Positions 10,176-19,520 are shown, numbered from the stretch's first letter. The stretch: DNA of 64,000 bases from Verrucomicrobiota bacterium (GCA_021325145.1 JAJPHR010000058.1:46710-110709); one strand, 5' to 3'. Notes: generated by a model not told the origin, from the sequence alone. Numbers and translations are program-made.

Positions 10176-10407
10176 GCGGTTTTAAATCGGTTACAAAGGC
10201 TGGTTTTCCGCCACAGCCGCAATCAGTGTCGATTGGGTGCGGTAAAATTTCAACTCCGATGTTTTCAGTGACGATTTTATGGGAAGCGGGCGGGCGTGAC
10301 GGGGCGCGCGGTCTTCGAAGGCTTCGGTGGCGGAACAAGGCAAAACAAAGTGAAACAAAGTAGGCTTACCGGGTATTCGGGTTTGTTCGCGGGGCTTGGG
10401 CAGCGGC

Positions 10408-11400
10408 TCAAAGGACGGCGAGGATGGCCAGGGCGCCGCAGAAGGTGGCCACGAGCCAGATGAGGAGGACGGCGCGTTGTTGGGTGAGGCCGCTTCGCAC
10501 CAGGCGGTGGGAGAGGTGGTTGTTGTCGCCGACGTAGATCGGTTTGCCCAGTCTCCAGCGCAAAAGAACGACCCAGGCGAGATCGCCCAAAGGCACGGCC
10601 AGGATGAGCAAGGGTGTGAAAACGGCCCAGACGTGCGGACGTTGCCGGGTGTAAAAGTGGGGCAGGATGGCCATGACCGCGAGGAGATAGCCGACGAGAT
10701 GGCTGCCAGCATCTCCGAGAAAGGCCGTGGCGCGGGGATAGTTGTGAGGCAGGAAGCCGAGCAGCGCCCCGGCGGTCAACAGCGCCACCAGCGTAACGAG
10801 GTACTGGCCGTCCATGCCGGCAATCAAGGCAAACCACCACGCGGCGATTGCACCAAGGCCGGCGCAGAGGCCGTTCATGTTGTCCATGAAGTTGAACGCG
10901 TTGGTGACGGTGAGAATCCAGAGGATCGTGACCGCGTAGCTGAACAGGGTGTTGTGAACAAAGAGTGTGATGCGCACTTTCGCGGCGGCCACGAGCACGG
11001 CGATCAGGAACTGGCCGGCGAACTTGACCGCCGGGGGCAGTTCGAATTTGTCATCCAACGAGCCGAGCAGCAACATGCCCAAAGCGCCCAGGACGATGGC
11101 GGCAATTTCGATTTCGCGATTGGCAGGCTTGAGTCCGTGGCGGGCGAGTTGTTCGCCCAGATGCGACCAGGGAAAGTTCAAGGTGAACGCGAGCGCGGCC
11201 ACGAAGAGCGGGGTGACGATCCCGGCAAGCACGGCGAAACCGCCGGCCAGGGGAGTCGGCGTGCGATGGATCTTGCGATGGCCCGGGTCGTCCACCAGGC
11301 CGATCCGCTGCGTAAGACGACGCCAGAAGGGGAGGGAAAAGAAGGAGGTGAGGAACGCGACCAGCAGCGCCGGCAAATAAACGTTGAAAGGAAATTTCAC
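10408..11400 (-). CDS. WecA/TagO-type undecaprenyl-phosphate sugar-1-phosphate transferase
   Basis: A 330-residue polyprenyl-phosphate N-acetylhexosamine-1-phosphate transferase (GT4 of the MraY/WecA superfamily) with about 10 membrane segments. It loads the first sugar phosphate onto undecaprenyl phosphate for a surface glycan. Catalytic landmarks are Asp116-Asp117 (GSLDDKFELPP), NAFNFMDNMNG (167-177), Asp230 (FLGDAGSH) and the His motif HLSHRL (295-300), which marks WecA rather than MraY. The start is GTG 11400, whose GTGA overlaps the stop of the GT4 gene, so the two are translationally coupled. The 232 bases after the gene, up to luxE, hold nothing I recognise. Confidence 0.93.
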   Translation of the reverse strand: MKFPFNVYLPALLVAFLTSFFSLPFWRRLTQRIGLVDDPGHRKIHRTPTPLAGGFAVLAGIVTPLFVAALAFTLNFPWSHLGEQLARHGLKPANREIEIAAIVLGALGMLLLGSLDDKFELPPAVKFAGQFLIAVLVAAAKVRITLFVHNTLFSYAVTILWILTVTNAFNFMDNMNGLCAGLGAIAAWWFALIAGMDGQYLVTLVALLTAGALLGFLPHNYPRATAFLGDAGSHLVGYLLAVMAILPHFYTRQRPHVWAVFTPLLILAVPLGDLAWVVLLRWRLGKPIYVGDNNHLSHRLVRSGLTQQRAVLLIWLVATFCGALAILAVL

Positions 11401-12569
11401 GTCGGCATCGCGTGGTTTTCGGCGGAGAGCTTCATGTAGAGAGCATATAAATCCTCGACCATCCGCTCAACGGAGAAACGTTCCTGGACGAATTGGCGGC
11501 CGCGCTGGCCGAGGCGCGTCCGCAGATCCGCGTCGCCCGCCAGACGTTCCAGAGCGGCGGCGAGGCCGGTGAGATCGCCGGGGCGAACCAAAAAGCCGGT
11601 TTCCTTGTCGAGGCAAATTTCCCTGGCGCCATCACAGTCGTAGGCAATGACCGGCCGGGCCGCGGCGAGAGCCTGGGGCAGAGCGCGTGGCAGGCCTTCG
11701 CGCAAAGATAGATGCACCAGAATGTCCATGATGCCAATCAATCGCGGAACTTCCGCCGGCGGGACGAGGCCGGTGAAGATGAAATGTTCCGCCAGCCCGA
11801 GCGACCGGGCCTGCGCCTCGAACCGCTCCCGCCATGGGCCGTCGCCCACCAAAAGGAATTTGAGGTTGGGCCGATTTTGCACCAGGCGGGGGGCGACGCG
11901 GAACAGGTCATCGTGCCCTTTGAGTTTGAACAGGCGGGCGACCTTGCCAACCACCAAGTCGTCCGGGCGAATTTTCAGCCGCGCGCGGAGGGCGGAGTCA
12001 TTGGTCGCGGAAAGAAATGGCTCGAGCGGAAAGCCGCTGAGAATCCGGGTAAACTGTTGAGGCCGGCCAATGCCCGCGGCCAGGTATTGCCCGGTCATGG
12101 CATTGGCGACCGTAACGAAATGGGTGGTGACGCGGGCGGCCCGTCGTTCAGCGCAAAGGAACAGGGAATTGGCGAGCGCCCCTTGAAACGCACCGAAGGA
12201 AGGCCCGTGAATGGTGTGCACGATCAGCGGCACGCCGGCCCGCGCGGCCGCAAGCCGGCCAATGACGCCGGCTTTGCCGCTATGAGTATGAACCAGATCG
12301 GGCGGATGCGCGCGAAACCTGCCGGTCAGCCGACGCCAGGCAAGCAGATCCTTCCACGGATGAATTGGCCGGACCAGTTCGGGGAGGACGCTCAGCAGGC
12401 CGGGAGTCGAAGCGAAGGATGACTCGAGCGAGCCCTCGGGGCCGGAGGTGGGACCGGAGATCAGATGCACCTCCAAGCCGGGTTTGTTTCGCAAGCCCAG
12501 CACCGAGGCGATGGTGTTTTCCTGCGCGCCGCCGACGATCAACCGGGTGATGACGTGCGTGACGCGCAT
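11397..12569 (-). CDS. GT4 family glycosyltransferase
   Basis: A 390-residue GT-B glycosyltransferase of family 4. The N-terminal Rossmann domain starts MRVTHVITRLIVGGAQENT, with the GGA loop for the acceptor. HTHSGKAGVIGRLAA and HGPSF follow. The C-terminal nucleotide-sugar domain has VGKVARLFKLKGHDDLF, the EX7E-type motif SLREGLPRALPQALAAARPVIAYDCDGAREI, and the usual GFLVRPGD. It probably adds a hexose to the lipid-linked sugar made by the WecA-type enzyme, whose GTG overlaps this stop codon. The DUF2723-TPR gene lies just upstream on the same strand (12-base gap). ATG 12569. Donor and acceptor cannot be told from sequence. Confidence 0.92.
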   Translation of the reverse strand: MRVTHVITRLIVGGAQENTIASVLGLRNKPGLEVHLISGPTSGPEGSLESSFASTPGLLSVLPELVRPIHPWKDLLAWRRLTGRFRAHPPDLVHTHSGKAGVIGRLAAARAGVPLIVHTIHGPSFGAFQGALANSLFLCAERRAARVTTHFVTVANAMTGQYLAAGIGRPQQFTRILSGFPLEPFLSATNDSALRARLKIRPDDLVVGKVARLFKLKGHDDLFRVAPRLVQNRPNLKFLLVGDGPWRERFEAQARSLGLAEHFIFTGLVPPAEVPRLIGIMDILVHLSLREGLPRALPQALAAARPVIAYDCDGAREICLDKETGFLVRPGDLTGLAAALERLAGDADLRTRLGQRGRQFVQERFSVERMVEDLYALYMKLSAENHAMPT

Positions 12570-12581
12570 CGGTCGGCGAGG

Positions 12582-15575
12582 CTACCGCTTGCCGGGTTTG
12601 GCGCCCTGAAGTTCCTCGACCCGTTTGCTGATCAATACGGCTTCTTCGGTATTGGTCGGCGCCAGGGTCAAATAGATTTTGTAGTTTTTAAGGGCATCCG
12701 GAAAGTCCTTCTGGCGATAAGCGATTTCACCCAGCCCATAATACGCCTGGAACGCGTTCGTCTTGATTTCAGCCGCCGCGACATAGTCCGGACGGGCGGC
12801 ATCGAGATCTTCCAGTTTCAAATGCGCGATGCCACGATTCAAGTAGGCAAGATAGTTGGTTGGTTGCAATTGCAGCAAATGGCTCAATGGCGTTAGAGCC
12901 TCGTGGTAGGACTGCATTCGCAACCGGGCAACGCCATTGTACATTAAGAGTGTCGGGTTGTCCGGAGCGCTTTTTAAGTCGGCGTCGGTCATCTGCACGA
13001 CATTCGAATACTTTTGAGCGGCAAACATCAATTCAAATACCTGGTAAAGCGTCTCATCATTGGTGTACACCTGCGTCAAACGGTTTAGACTCGCCAAAGC
13101 CTCATCCGTGGACTGCAGGTGCAAAAGGGAGGCGCCTTTGTAAAACAAGCCCAGCCGGTCAGTCGGGGAATTTTTGAGGATCGCTTCGGCCCTTTCCAGA
13201 ACGTTGGAATAGCGCTGGGCAGCAAGCAATACATCAAACACCTGGCTGCGGCTTTCGTCGTCCGTTGTCTGGGCAAGGAGGTTGTCGGCTTTTGCCAGCG
13301 CGCTGGGGTATTCATGGATGTAACACAGCAACTGCAAAACGATGAAGGGAGCGAACCTGAAGATGCCGGGCGCCAGGGTTTCGACCCGTTCGAGTTGCTG
13401 CAGCGCCTGATGAGGCAGGCCAGGACTGGATTGCAGGAAATACATGCCCAATTGATAACAATAGTTGGGGTCATCAAACGGCCCCAAGTCATTCAGGATC
13501 TGGTCCCATTTGCGGTGGTAACCGAGCCGTTCTTCCATGGTCTTGACATCGTAAAGCACAACCGGTTTGGATGCCTGAAAGTTCTGGTTGAACTGCAGAT
13601 TGACTTGCGCGACGACGTTATCCGGGTTCAAGTCCCCAGCCTGCGTGAACCAAACCTCGGCTTCTTTGTAAGCTCCGGCCTTTTGCATCTGAACGCCCCA
13701 ATAGTCCACCGCTCGCGAATAGGAAATGCCAAGAATTCGCGCGACCAAATCCGGATCATTCTTCAGGTGGGCTGATTTTTCAAGTCTTTGCAGCAAGGTG
13801 GGTTTGGCAGGCGAACGAGGCTTTGCGTTGGCCTTGGCCAGGCTCAAAAATTGTCCGGATTTGGTTTGCCAGAACGTCTGATTCTCCGCAACCACGTCGG
13901 GACTTAATGGGGGAATGGCCGTTCCTTCCGGCAGAGGCTTCATTTGATATACCAAGCCATGGGGTTCCAGATAAAAGAATTCGAAAAAAAGTCCGAAACT
14001 GGGTTGCAGGTAATATAAGGGATGGCTCTTGGAAAGCGTTTGCAGGAATTGGATGGCCGTGATCGGTCTTCTCCATTCAGCGGGTGCGTTAGTGCAAAGT
14101 GTCGCCAGTTTGAATTGGGGGTATTGCCGGTTGAGAAACGGGAAGTAATTGGGGTTGGCGAGGGCGGCGGTGTCTATCAACAGGGAAGCGGAGTGTTTTC
14201 CATGCTGGTCCAGAAACGATTCAAGCAGCATGAGCCGAAATGGGTCATCGCTCAAAATGACGGCGTCCTTTGGCGGCAGGAACCGTTCGACTTCGGAAAA
14301 ATAGCCGCGCAGAGATTCACTCCGGAGGGCCAGGACCGTCGGGAGGTTCCGGCAAACCAGCACAATGGCGACGAGGGGCAGGAGCGCCCAAAGGCAGGCG
14401 GTCACACCCAGATTGAGAACTCGCACAAGTGGATGCGTCCGTTTGCGGGAGTTGGCGTCGCGGTTCCGAAAGACGAGCAGCAGGTAGCCGCTGAAATAGC
14501 CCACACCCAGGCTCGTCAAATAGGAAACTGGAAGGAAGGAATAAGCGTAGTATTGCGGACTGATTTGACGCGGGCTGATTCGCACATTGAAGGCCACCCA
14601 AATGCCCGCCAGCAAAAAGACCGCATGGACGACATGAAGCATGGCGGTGGCGAGGAAAATACCCAGGGGACTCGTGTCCCCGAAATAGGAGGGCCAGCGG
14701 ATGCCAACGATAAACAGGGGAACCAGGGAGGGCAGGCACAAAAGCAACAGGTCGTTCCGCGAAATACTGCCCAGCTTCTTGAATTCTCCAAAAACCGCCT
14801 GCAGCCCCTGCCAGAAGTTCACATGCGTAGTATGCGAGAAGCTTGCCAGCAGCGGCAGCAGCAGGATCAGCGACAGCCCGGCGAGCCAGAGAACAAAGGA
14901 GCGCAACAGGAACTTGGCGTTGAAAAAGCGCAGGCCGCGGATCCAAATCATCGCCGCGAGAAAACAGGGGAGGAACGCGAGCATGGCCCAGTTTTGGGCA
15001 ATGGATAAACCGTAAACGAGGGCAAACCGGTCCAGCCAGGAAGCTTCGTGGGTGATGCGGAATTCCAACAGGCACCGGACCAGATAGGCAAAGATCAGCA
15101 AGTCAAAAGTTTCGGATGTCCCCTGGGTGGCGTGCTCCCAAAAGCTGATTTGAAGTCCGCAGACCAGCACCGCCAAAACGGGCGGCAGCCAGGAGGCGGG
15201 GATGCTCAGGAGTGAAAACGTGCTTGTTTCCTGCTGGCGTTGGGCGTGGGTGCGATCATGGGGGAGCAAGGCAACTGAACGCGCCAGCAGAGCCAGGGTC
15301 AACGCGGCACAGACCGCGCTGAAAACACCCAAAGCCAGGGGAACAACGCCAGCCGGGAGCCAGCGTAAAGGATAGGTAATTAAAAAATCAAGCGGGCCGC
15401 TCAGGTTCGCCAGCCAACTCCAGCCGGTCACTTGCGTGACCCGCATAACGTTGGCGATGGAGGTCCAGTGATTGAGCGTCAGCAGATAGCCGGCCAGCAT
15501 CGCCGCGCCAAGAATCCACGGGAGCAGAGTAAGAGTGAACCCTCCGGGCCGGTTGGATTCGCTTGCTTTTGTCAT
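12582..15575 (-). CDS. DUF2723-type membrane protein with C-terminal TPR array
   Basis: A 997-residue protein in two parts. The first roughly 480 residues contain 10-12 predicted membrane helices with the DUF2723 start (LLTLNHWTSIANVMRVTQVTGWSW, then LPAGVVPLALGVFSAVCAALT). This fold is related to dolichyl-/polyprenyl-phosphate-mannose protein O-mannosyltransferases. After a soluble region, about residues 640-985 form TPR-like repeats (RSQVFDVLLAAQRYSNVLERAEAILKNSPTDRLGLFYKGAS and similar). Family members are proposed to move a sugar from a lipid carrier to a protein or glycan outside; the substrate is unknown here. The GT4 and WecA-type genes follow, so a shared glycan pathway is plausible. 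ATG 15575 is used; an extension to 15656 has no family support. Confidence 0.85.
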   Translation of the reverse strand: MTKASESNRPGGFTLTLLPWILGAAMLAGYLLTLNHWTSIANVMRVTQVTGWSWLANLSGPLDFLITYPLRWLPAGVVPLALGVFSAVCAALTLALLARSVALLPHDRTHAQRQQETSTFSLLSIPASWLPPVLAVLVCGLQISFWEHATQGTSETFDLLIFAYLVRCLLEFRITHEASWLDRFALVYGLSIAQNWAMLAFLPCFLAAMIWIRGLRFFNAKFLLRSFVLWLAGLSLILLLPLLASFSHTTHVNFWQGLQAVFGEFKKLGSISRNDLLLLCLPSLVPLFIVGIRWPSYFGDTSPLGIFLATAMLHVVHAVFLLAGIWVAFNVRISPRQISPQYYAYSFLPVSYLTSLGVGYFSGYLLLVFRNRDANSRKRTHPLVRVLNLGVTACLWALLPLVAIVLVCRNLPTVLALRSESLRGYFSEVERFLPPKDAVILSDDPFRLMLLESFLDQHGKHSASLLIDTAALANPNYFPFLNRQYPQFKLATLCTNAPAEWRRPITAIQFLQTLSKSHPLYYLQPSFGLFFEFFYLEPHGLVYQMKPLPEGTAIPPLSPDVVAENQTFWQTKSGQFLSLAKANAKPRSPAKPTLLQRLEKSAHLKNDPDLVARILGISYSRAVDYWGVQMQKAGAYKEAEVWFTQAGDLNPDNVVAQVNLQFNQNFQASKPVVLYDVKTMEERLGYHRKWDQILNDLGPFDDPNYCYQLGMYFLQSSPGLPHQALQQLERVETLAPGIFRFAPFIVLQLLCYIHEYPSALAKADNLLAQTTDDESRSQVFDVLLAAQRYSNVLERAEAILKNSPTDRLGLFYKGASLLHLQSTDEALASLNRLTQVYTNDETLYQVFELMFAAQKYSNVVQMTDADLKSAPDNPTLLMYNGVARLRMQSYHEALTPLSHLLQLQPTNYLAYLNRGIAHLKLEDLDAARPDYVAAAEIKTNAFQAYYGLGEIAYRQKDFPDALKNYKIYLTLAPTNTEEAVLISKRVEELQGAKPGKR

Positions 15576-15642
15576 CAGGCGGCGAGAGTTGAAATCATGG
15601 TTGCAAAAATGGCAAGATAAGTTTGATTGCTGAAGTCCAATG

Positions 15643-16818
15643 CTACCGGGAACCACCCGGGGACTTCAATCGCAAATTGGCCACGCATTCCACATGGCCG
15701 GTCTGTGGGAACATATCCAGCGGCGTCACTTTCACCAACTCAAAGACATCTCCACCGCACAAAATGTTCAAGTCCCGCGCCATGGTGGCCGGGTGACAGG
15801 AGACATAAATGACTTGACGCGGGCGCGTGCTCCGCAGCAATTCGAGACTCTCAGCCGGGCAGCCCGTGCGCGGAGGATCGAGCAATACAGCCGTCGCACC
15901 CGGCGAGAAGCGGTCCAACAATCCCGGCAGCAGCGCCTCGGTCCGGCCAGCCAGAAACTCACCGTTGCGGCGGTCGCGCGCGGCCGCATTCCGTCGCGCG
16001 GCCTGAATGGCCAGTTGGTCCAGTTCGACGCCCGCATAACGCTCGACGAGATCGGCCAACTCCACGCTGAAGAACCCGACGCCGCAATAAGCATCCACGA
16101 GAAAGCGCGCTCCGCCGGCGCGGAGAAATTCCCGTACGGTGTTGACCAGCTCGGGCAGCAAAAAGAAATTGTTTTGAAAAAAAGAGTCCTTCGGCACTTC
16201 CCAACCCTCCGGCGCCACCCGCAAAACCACCTTGATCCCGCCCTTCGGCGGCGGATGGGCCCGGACGTGGCGGATTTGCTCGTTGAGGGCCGGTTCGGCA
16301 ATCTTGCATTCCTGGATGTCCACCACGAGGCGATTGTCGGCGCGGATGAAGCCGATGTTCAGGCCCTGCTTGAATTTGTCCCATTGACTCCGAATCATGA
16401 TGCGGTTGCGATAGCCGTACGGTTGCGGGCAGGGAATAACCGGCACGATGCTTTCCGCGGCGGCAAACCCACCGACGCGTTGGAACAGGTCGCAAATCTG
16501 TTTGTGCTTGAGTTGAAGCTGCGTGGCATAATCAATGTGCTGGTACTGGCAACCGCCGCAGTCGCCGAAATAAGGACAGAGTGGCGTCACGCGGTGTGGA
16601 GAGGCTCGCAAAATTCGCAGCAGGCGCGCGCGGGCGAAGCGTTTCTTGACCTCGGTGATCTCGACTTCCACTTCTTCGTCCACCAGGACAAATGGGACAA
16701 AAACGACGAAATCCCCGATCCGCGCGACTCCTTCGCCACCAAAGCCGACATCATCAATGGTCACCGTGCGCCGTTCGCCGATGGACAACTTCGGGTTTTG
16801 TTCAATGACATCGCTCAT
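15643..16818 (-). CDS. rlmD: 23S rRNA (uracil-5-)-methyltransferase, RlmD type
   Basis: A 391-residue SAM-dependent RNA m5U methyltransferase. An N-terminal TRAM domain (TVTIDDVGFGGEGVARIGDFVVFVPFVL) is followed by a [4Fe-4S] cluster motif in YFGDCGGCQYQHIDY. The C-terminal methyltransferase shows FFQNNFFLLPELV, the SAM-binding VDAYCGVGFFSVELA, LLDPPRTGC, and the catalytic cysteine in YVSCHPATMARDLNIL. These match RlmD/RlmCD (U1939 of 23S rRNA); the exact target base cannot be read from sequence, and a tRNA m5U54 role is less likely. ATG 16818. The gene stands alone, between DUF3500 and DUF2723 genes. Confidence 0.93.
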   Translation of the reverse strand: MSDVIEQNPKLSIGERRTVTIDDVGFGGEGVARIGDFVVFVPFVLVDEEVEVEITEVKKRFARARLLRILRASPHRVTPLCPYFGDCGGCQYQHIDYATQLQLKHKQICDLFQRVGGFAAAESIVPVIPCPQPYGYRNRIMIRSQWDKFKQGLNIGFIRADNRLVVDIQECKIAEPALNEQIRHVRAHPPPKGGIKVVLRVAPEGWEVPKDSFFQNNFFLLPELVNTVREFLRAGGARFLVDAYCGVGFFSVELADLVERYAGVELDQLAIQAARRNAAARDRRNGEFLAGRTEALLPGLLDRFSPGATAVLLDPPRTGCPAESLELLRSTRPRQVIYVSCHPATMARDLNILCGGDVFELVKVTPLDMFPQTGHVECVANLRLKSPGGSR

Positions 16819-16929
16819 TCGTGGAATTGAAAATCAAGCACTCACAAAGGAAATCGATCCTTGGGAACTTTCGCTCCGGTCGCGATCCATCCGACCGGCC
16901 CGCTTCGATTTGCTCTCGCCGTGTCCGGC

Positions 16930-17964
16930 TTATTTCTGGTGCGCTTCTTCGTAATGCTTGCGGAGCACATCTTCACCGAAGTCGTTCTCAAAATCGCGCC
17001 ACACGGTATGAATATGGTTCGCGTTGTTTTGGGTGTTGTCAAACTCCAGCAGGAACGTCGGTCCCTGGATGCGATAATAATGGCCCTGGCCCGGCTCAAG
17101 CCCTCCGGCCCACGCGAAGTGCAATTTGTCCCAACCAGCTTGCTGAATTTTCGCCAGGTCCGCTTCCGCAACCTCCGCGCGATGTCGGAACGCATATTCC
17201 CGCACCAAGTTCACAAGCTGCTCCCTCTGAGGCGGAGTCAGATCGGCAGCGGCCACGCCGGGAGGATTGAGCAGTTGGGCCTTGCGCGAGTTGCTGGTGA
17301 AGATTTCATTGGGCGCTGTATTGGTAATGATGGCGGCCTTCTGCTGGTCGGCGGTAAGTGCCTTGATAAATTGCCGCCCCAAATCCTCCTCCACCCCCAA
17401 CACGCGCAAGCCCTGGCGCGGCCCGCTTTTCACTTCGGCCGGGTTGGAACCAAAGAACGCCGGAGTCGAGGCCAGCACCTGGGCCCCCCGAACGACAAAA
17501 TTCAGCGAAAGATGATGGCCTTCCACCCGCCAGCCCCACGCTGCATTCGAGCCCGGATCGCCGAACACGGTAAAGTAATAAAGGTCCGAATCGCGCTTGG
17601 GCCCTTTGCCTTGCTCGATGTCAGCCAGGATTTGGTCCAGGCTCATGATCGTGGTGGCCTTGGCATACCCGCGCTGGCTCAAGCCGCTGTTGAGCAGGGC
17701 GTGCGCCAGCTTTTGCTGCGCCGAGGTCATCTCCTTGAAAGGCAAGCCTTTGCGCGGCTTCGGTATGAAGTGCCAGTCGAACCGCTCCTCATCCGTCAGC
17801 GCAAACGTGGCCTGGGCGCGTTGCTCCGGGGTGAGCGCACTCAGAAAGTTGCCGGCGGCCCAAGCCATTTCCTCGCCGGGACTCGCCGCCGGAACTCTGA
17901 TGCACACGATACCGAACAGGAGCAGGGCGACAAACGAGATGCGAACTTTTTGAAAGTGATTCAT
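16930..17964 (-). CDS. DUF3500 domain protein, exported
   Basis: A 344-residue protein with a Sec signal peptide (MNHFQKVRISFVALLLFGIVCIRVPAA) and a DUF3500 domain over nearly its whole length. Recognisable segments are AAGNFLSALTPEQRAQATFALTDEERFDWHFIP, the histidine-containing RVEGHHLSLNFVV, FFGSNPAEV, and the C-terminal FLLEFDNTQNNANHIHTVWRDFENDFGED. The family has no established function; conserved His and Asp residues suggest metal binding, but that is inference. The gene follows tmk with a 51-base gap and may be co-transcribed. ATG 17964 is chosen because it begins the signal peptide; the frame extends to 18006 without support. Confidence 0.88.
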   Translation of the reverse strand: MNHFQKVRISFVALLLFGIVCIRVPAASPGEEMAWAAGNFLSALTPEQRAQATFALTDEERFDWHFIPKPRKGLPFKEMTSAQQKLAHALLNSGLSQRGYAKATTIMSLDQILADIEQGKGPKRDSDLYYFTVFGDPGSNAAWGWRVEGHHLSLNFVVRGAQVLASTPAFFGSNPAEVKSGPRQGLRVLGVEEDLGRQFIKALTADQQKAAIITNTAPNEIFTSNSRKAQLLNPPGVAAADLTPPQREQLVNLVREYAFRHRAEVAEADLAKIQQAGWDKLHFAWAGGLEPGQGHYYRIQGPTFLLEFDNTQNNANHIHTVWRDFENDFGEDVLRKHYEEAHQK

Positions 17965-18015
17965 GGCTGCAACCCTCTGAAAACCAGCCGGCAAAGGCAA
18001 ATACAAAATGGCCTG

Positions 18016-18654
18016 TTACTTGATTAACGGTTCGACCGCCTGCCAAATGTCCGCGCTCACGGCATCCACTGTTCTGGCGGCGTCGATGACTTTGATGCGC
18101 TTGCGATCAGCGGCGGCAATGGCTTCGTAACCCTTCTTGACCCGCTCGAAAAAATTCCGGTCCGCCTGTTCGATCCGGTCGCGGATAAACGGGAGGGTGG
18201 ATTGGCGCGAAGCCAGACGTGCTTCGCTGACCTCGGCCGGCACTTGCAACAACAGAGTAAGATCCGGGCGCGTCCGGCCGACCGCAAACTCGATCACCGC
18301 TTCAACCAGCTTCAAATCCAAGCCGCGACCGTACCCCTGGTAAGCCGTGGTAGAATCATAGTAGCGATCGCACAAAACGACTTCACCCGCCTGGAGCGCC
18401 GGGCGCAGGACTTCACGCACCAACTGCGCGCGGCTGGCATTCATCAACAGCAGTTCAGCCTCCGCGGTCATGGCTTCGTTTTTGGCGCTGTGTTTGAGGG
18501 TGTGGCGAATTTCCTCGCCAATGGGCGTGCCGCCTGGTTCACGCACCAGGCGCACGTCGCGCCCGAGCGAATACAGCCGCTCCGCTAAAAGCGTTATCTG
18601 CGTCGATTTACCGCAGCCTTCCGTGCCTTCAAATGAAATTAATACTCCCGGCAT
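18016..18654 (-). CDS. tmk: Thymidylate kinase
   Basis: A 212-residue dTMP kinase converting dTMP to dTDP with ATP. The P-loop is FEGTEGCGKST (residues 8-18), the DR(Y/H) motif is CDRYYDSTTAYQGYGRG, and the LID region is SEARLASRQSTLPFIRDRIEQ. The arginine for phosphoryl transfer sits in the VREPGGTPIGE segment. ATG 18654 (MPGVLISFEG) follows the upstream stop by two bases; a TTG at 18660 overlapping that stop is a less likely start. It lies between the DUF1573-cytochrome gene and the DUF3500 gene on the same strand, which looks like a housekeeping gene in a mixed transcript. Confidence 0.95.
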   Translation of the reverse strand: MPGVLISFEGTEGCGKSTQITLLAERLYSLGRDVRLVREPGGTPIGEEIRHTLKHSAKNEAMTAEAELLLMNASRAQLVREVLRPALQAGEVVLCDRYYDSTTAYQGYGRGLDLKLVEAVIEFAVGRTRPDLTLLLQVPAEVSEARLASRQSTLPFIRDRIEQADRNFFERVKKGYEAIAAADRKRIKVIDAARTVDAVSADIWQAVEPLIK

Positions 18655-18656
18655 GC

Positions 18657-19427
18657 TCAATCATCGTCGTCCAACGGATCTTCAGCCTTTTTGGGCGGAT
18701 ACTTGCCCAGAAAAAATGTGACCAATGAATCGATCTGCGCGTCGTCGAGCGGTCCGCCTTCGGTCGCGGCGGAGGCCGGCATGAGCGTGCCCGGCTTGCC
18801 GTGCGCAACGATGTTGCGCCAGTAATTGGTCGTGCTCTCGATCTTCAAGGCGCTCAAGTCCGGGACCATCGTGGCGCGATGTGGTGAATCATGGCAGATG
18901 CCGCAAGCGACGCGGTAAAGGGCCGCTCCGCTTTTGCCAAAAGCCGGTTCCAGATGGCATTTGACGCAGTCACCCTTGAAAACAGCCTGTCGATCCGCCA
19001 TTGCCATTTCCTGGTTCCAAAGGCGATCGGCCATTGCGGGACTCAGGGTGTTTGTGCCACCGGGTGGAATCGTTACTTGAATCAGCAAATCCTTGGGCGC
19101 GGTCGCAGAAAGGACAGAAACGCCCTTGAGCAACGTGCCGGTTTTGCCGCGCAAATCCACCGTGATCTCCATGCGGCCGCTCTTCCCGGGCGCGAGCCGC
19201 CACGGTTCTTCGGGCATTTTCGCCGACGTGCAACCGCACGACGTCTTCACGCCATCAATGATGACTTCCTGCTTTGAAACGTTCCTGGCCGTAAAGAAAA
19301 GATGCGCGCTAATGGCTCCCGGCTTCGCCATGGCCACATTGGTGATCGGGTCCCAAATGAGCGGTCCGGCGGGCGTGTCGGCCCGCAGGGGAACGACGGC
19401 AAGGAATGCAATTAAAGAGAAAAACAT
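18657..19427 (-). CDS. DUF1573 domain fused to diheme cytochrome c, exported
   Basis: A 256-residue exported protein. After a signal peptide (FFSLIAFLAVVPLRA) comes a DUF1573/ASPM-like immunoglobulin fold with the hallmark TSCGCTSAKMP. From about residue 150 a c-type cytochrome region follows with two heme sites, CVKCH (KGDCVKCHLEP) and CGICH (VACGICHDSPH), and a candidate axial Met in GTLMPASAA. The acidic tail (EDPLDDDD) ends the protein. DUF1573 is abundant in Bacteroidetes and Verrucomicrobia without firm function; the fusion suggests a periplasmic redox or binding role. ATG 19427 is preferred: the frame continues to 19538 only through a palindromic repeat (19438-19520). Confidence 0.85.
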   Translation of the reverse strand: MFFSLIAFLAVVPLRADTPAGPLIWDPITNVAMAKPGAISAHLFFTARNVSKQEVIIDGVKTSCGCTSAKMPEEPWRLAPGKSGRMEITVDLRGKTGTLLKGVSVLSATAPKDLLIQVTIPPGGTNTLSPAMADRLWNQEMAMADRQAVFKGDCVKCHLEPAFGKSGAALYRVACGICHDSPHRATMVPDLSALKIESTTNYWRNIVAHGKPGTLMPASAATEGGPLDDAQIDSLVTFFLGKYPPKKAEDPLDDDD

Positions 19428-19437
19428 TGCCGCGCAA

Positions 19438-19520
19438 CCTCGGCGGAGCGCAGAGCTCCGGCTCCGTGCGGTGGCACGCCTTATGTTCACGCAGAGCTGG
19501 AGTTCCGCGCTCCGCCGAGG
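19438..19520. repeat. Palindromic repeat, AGAGCTC family, copy 2
   Basis: Arms CCTCGGCGGAGCG (19438-19450) and CGCTCCGCCGAGG (19508-19520) are perfect reverse complements. Inside are CGCAGAGCTCCGGCTCCG and CACGCAGAGCTGGAG, which match copy 1 at 2134-2204. It separates cysS from the DUF1573-cytochrome gene and, having no stop in that frame, artificially lengthens the latter's open frame. Confidence 0.82.

Noticed and set aside
15640..16830. A 396-codon rightward open frame opposite rlmD, and similar long frames opposite the MFS gene (7623-8945), the ClC gene and the RhmD-like gene
   Set aside because: They are antisense shadows of clearly homologous genes, caused by GC-rich third positions; their translations are rich in Arg, His, Gln and Ala and have no family motifs.
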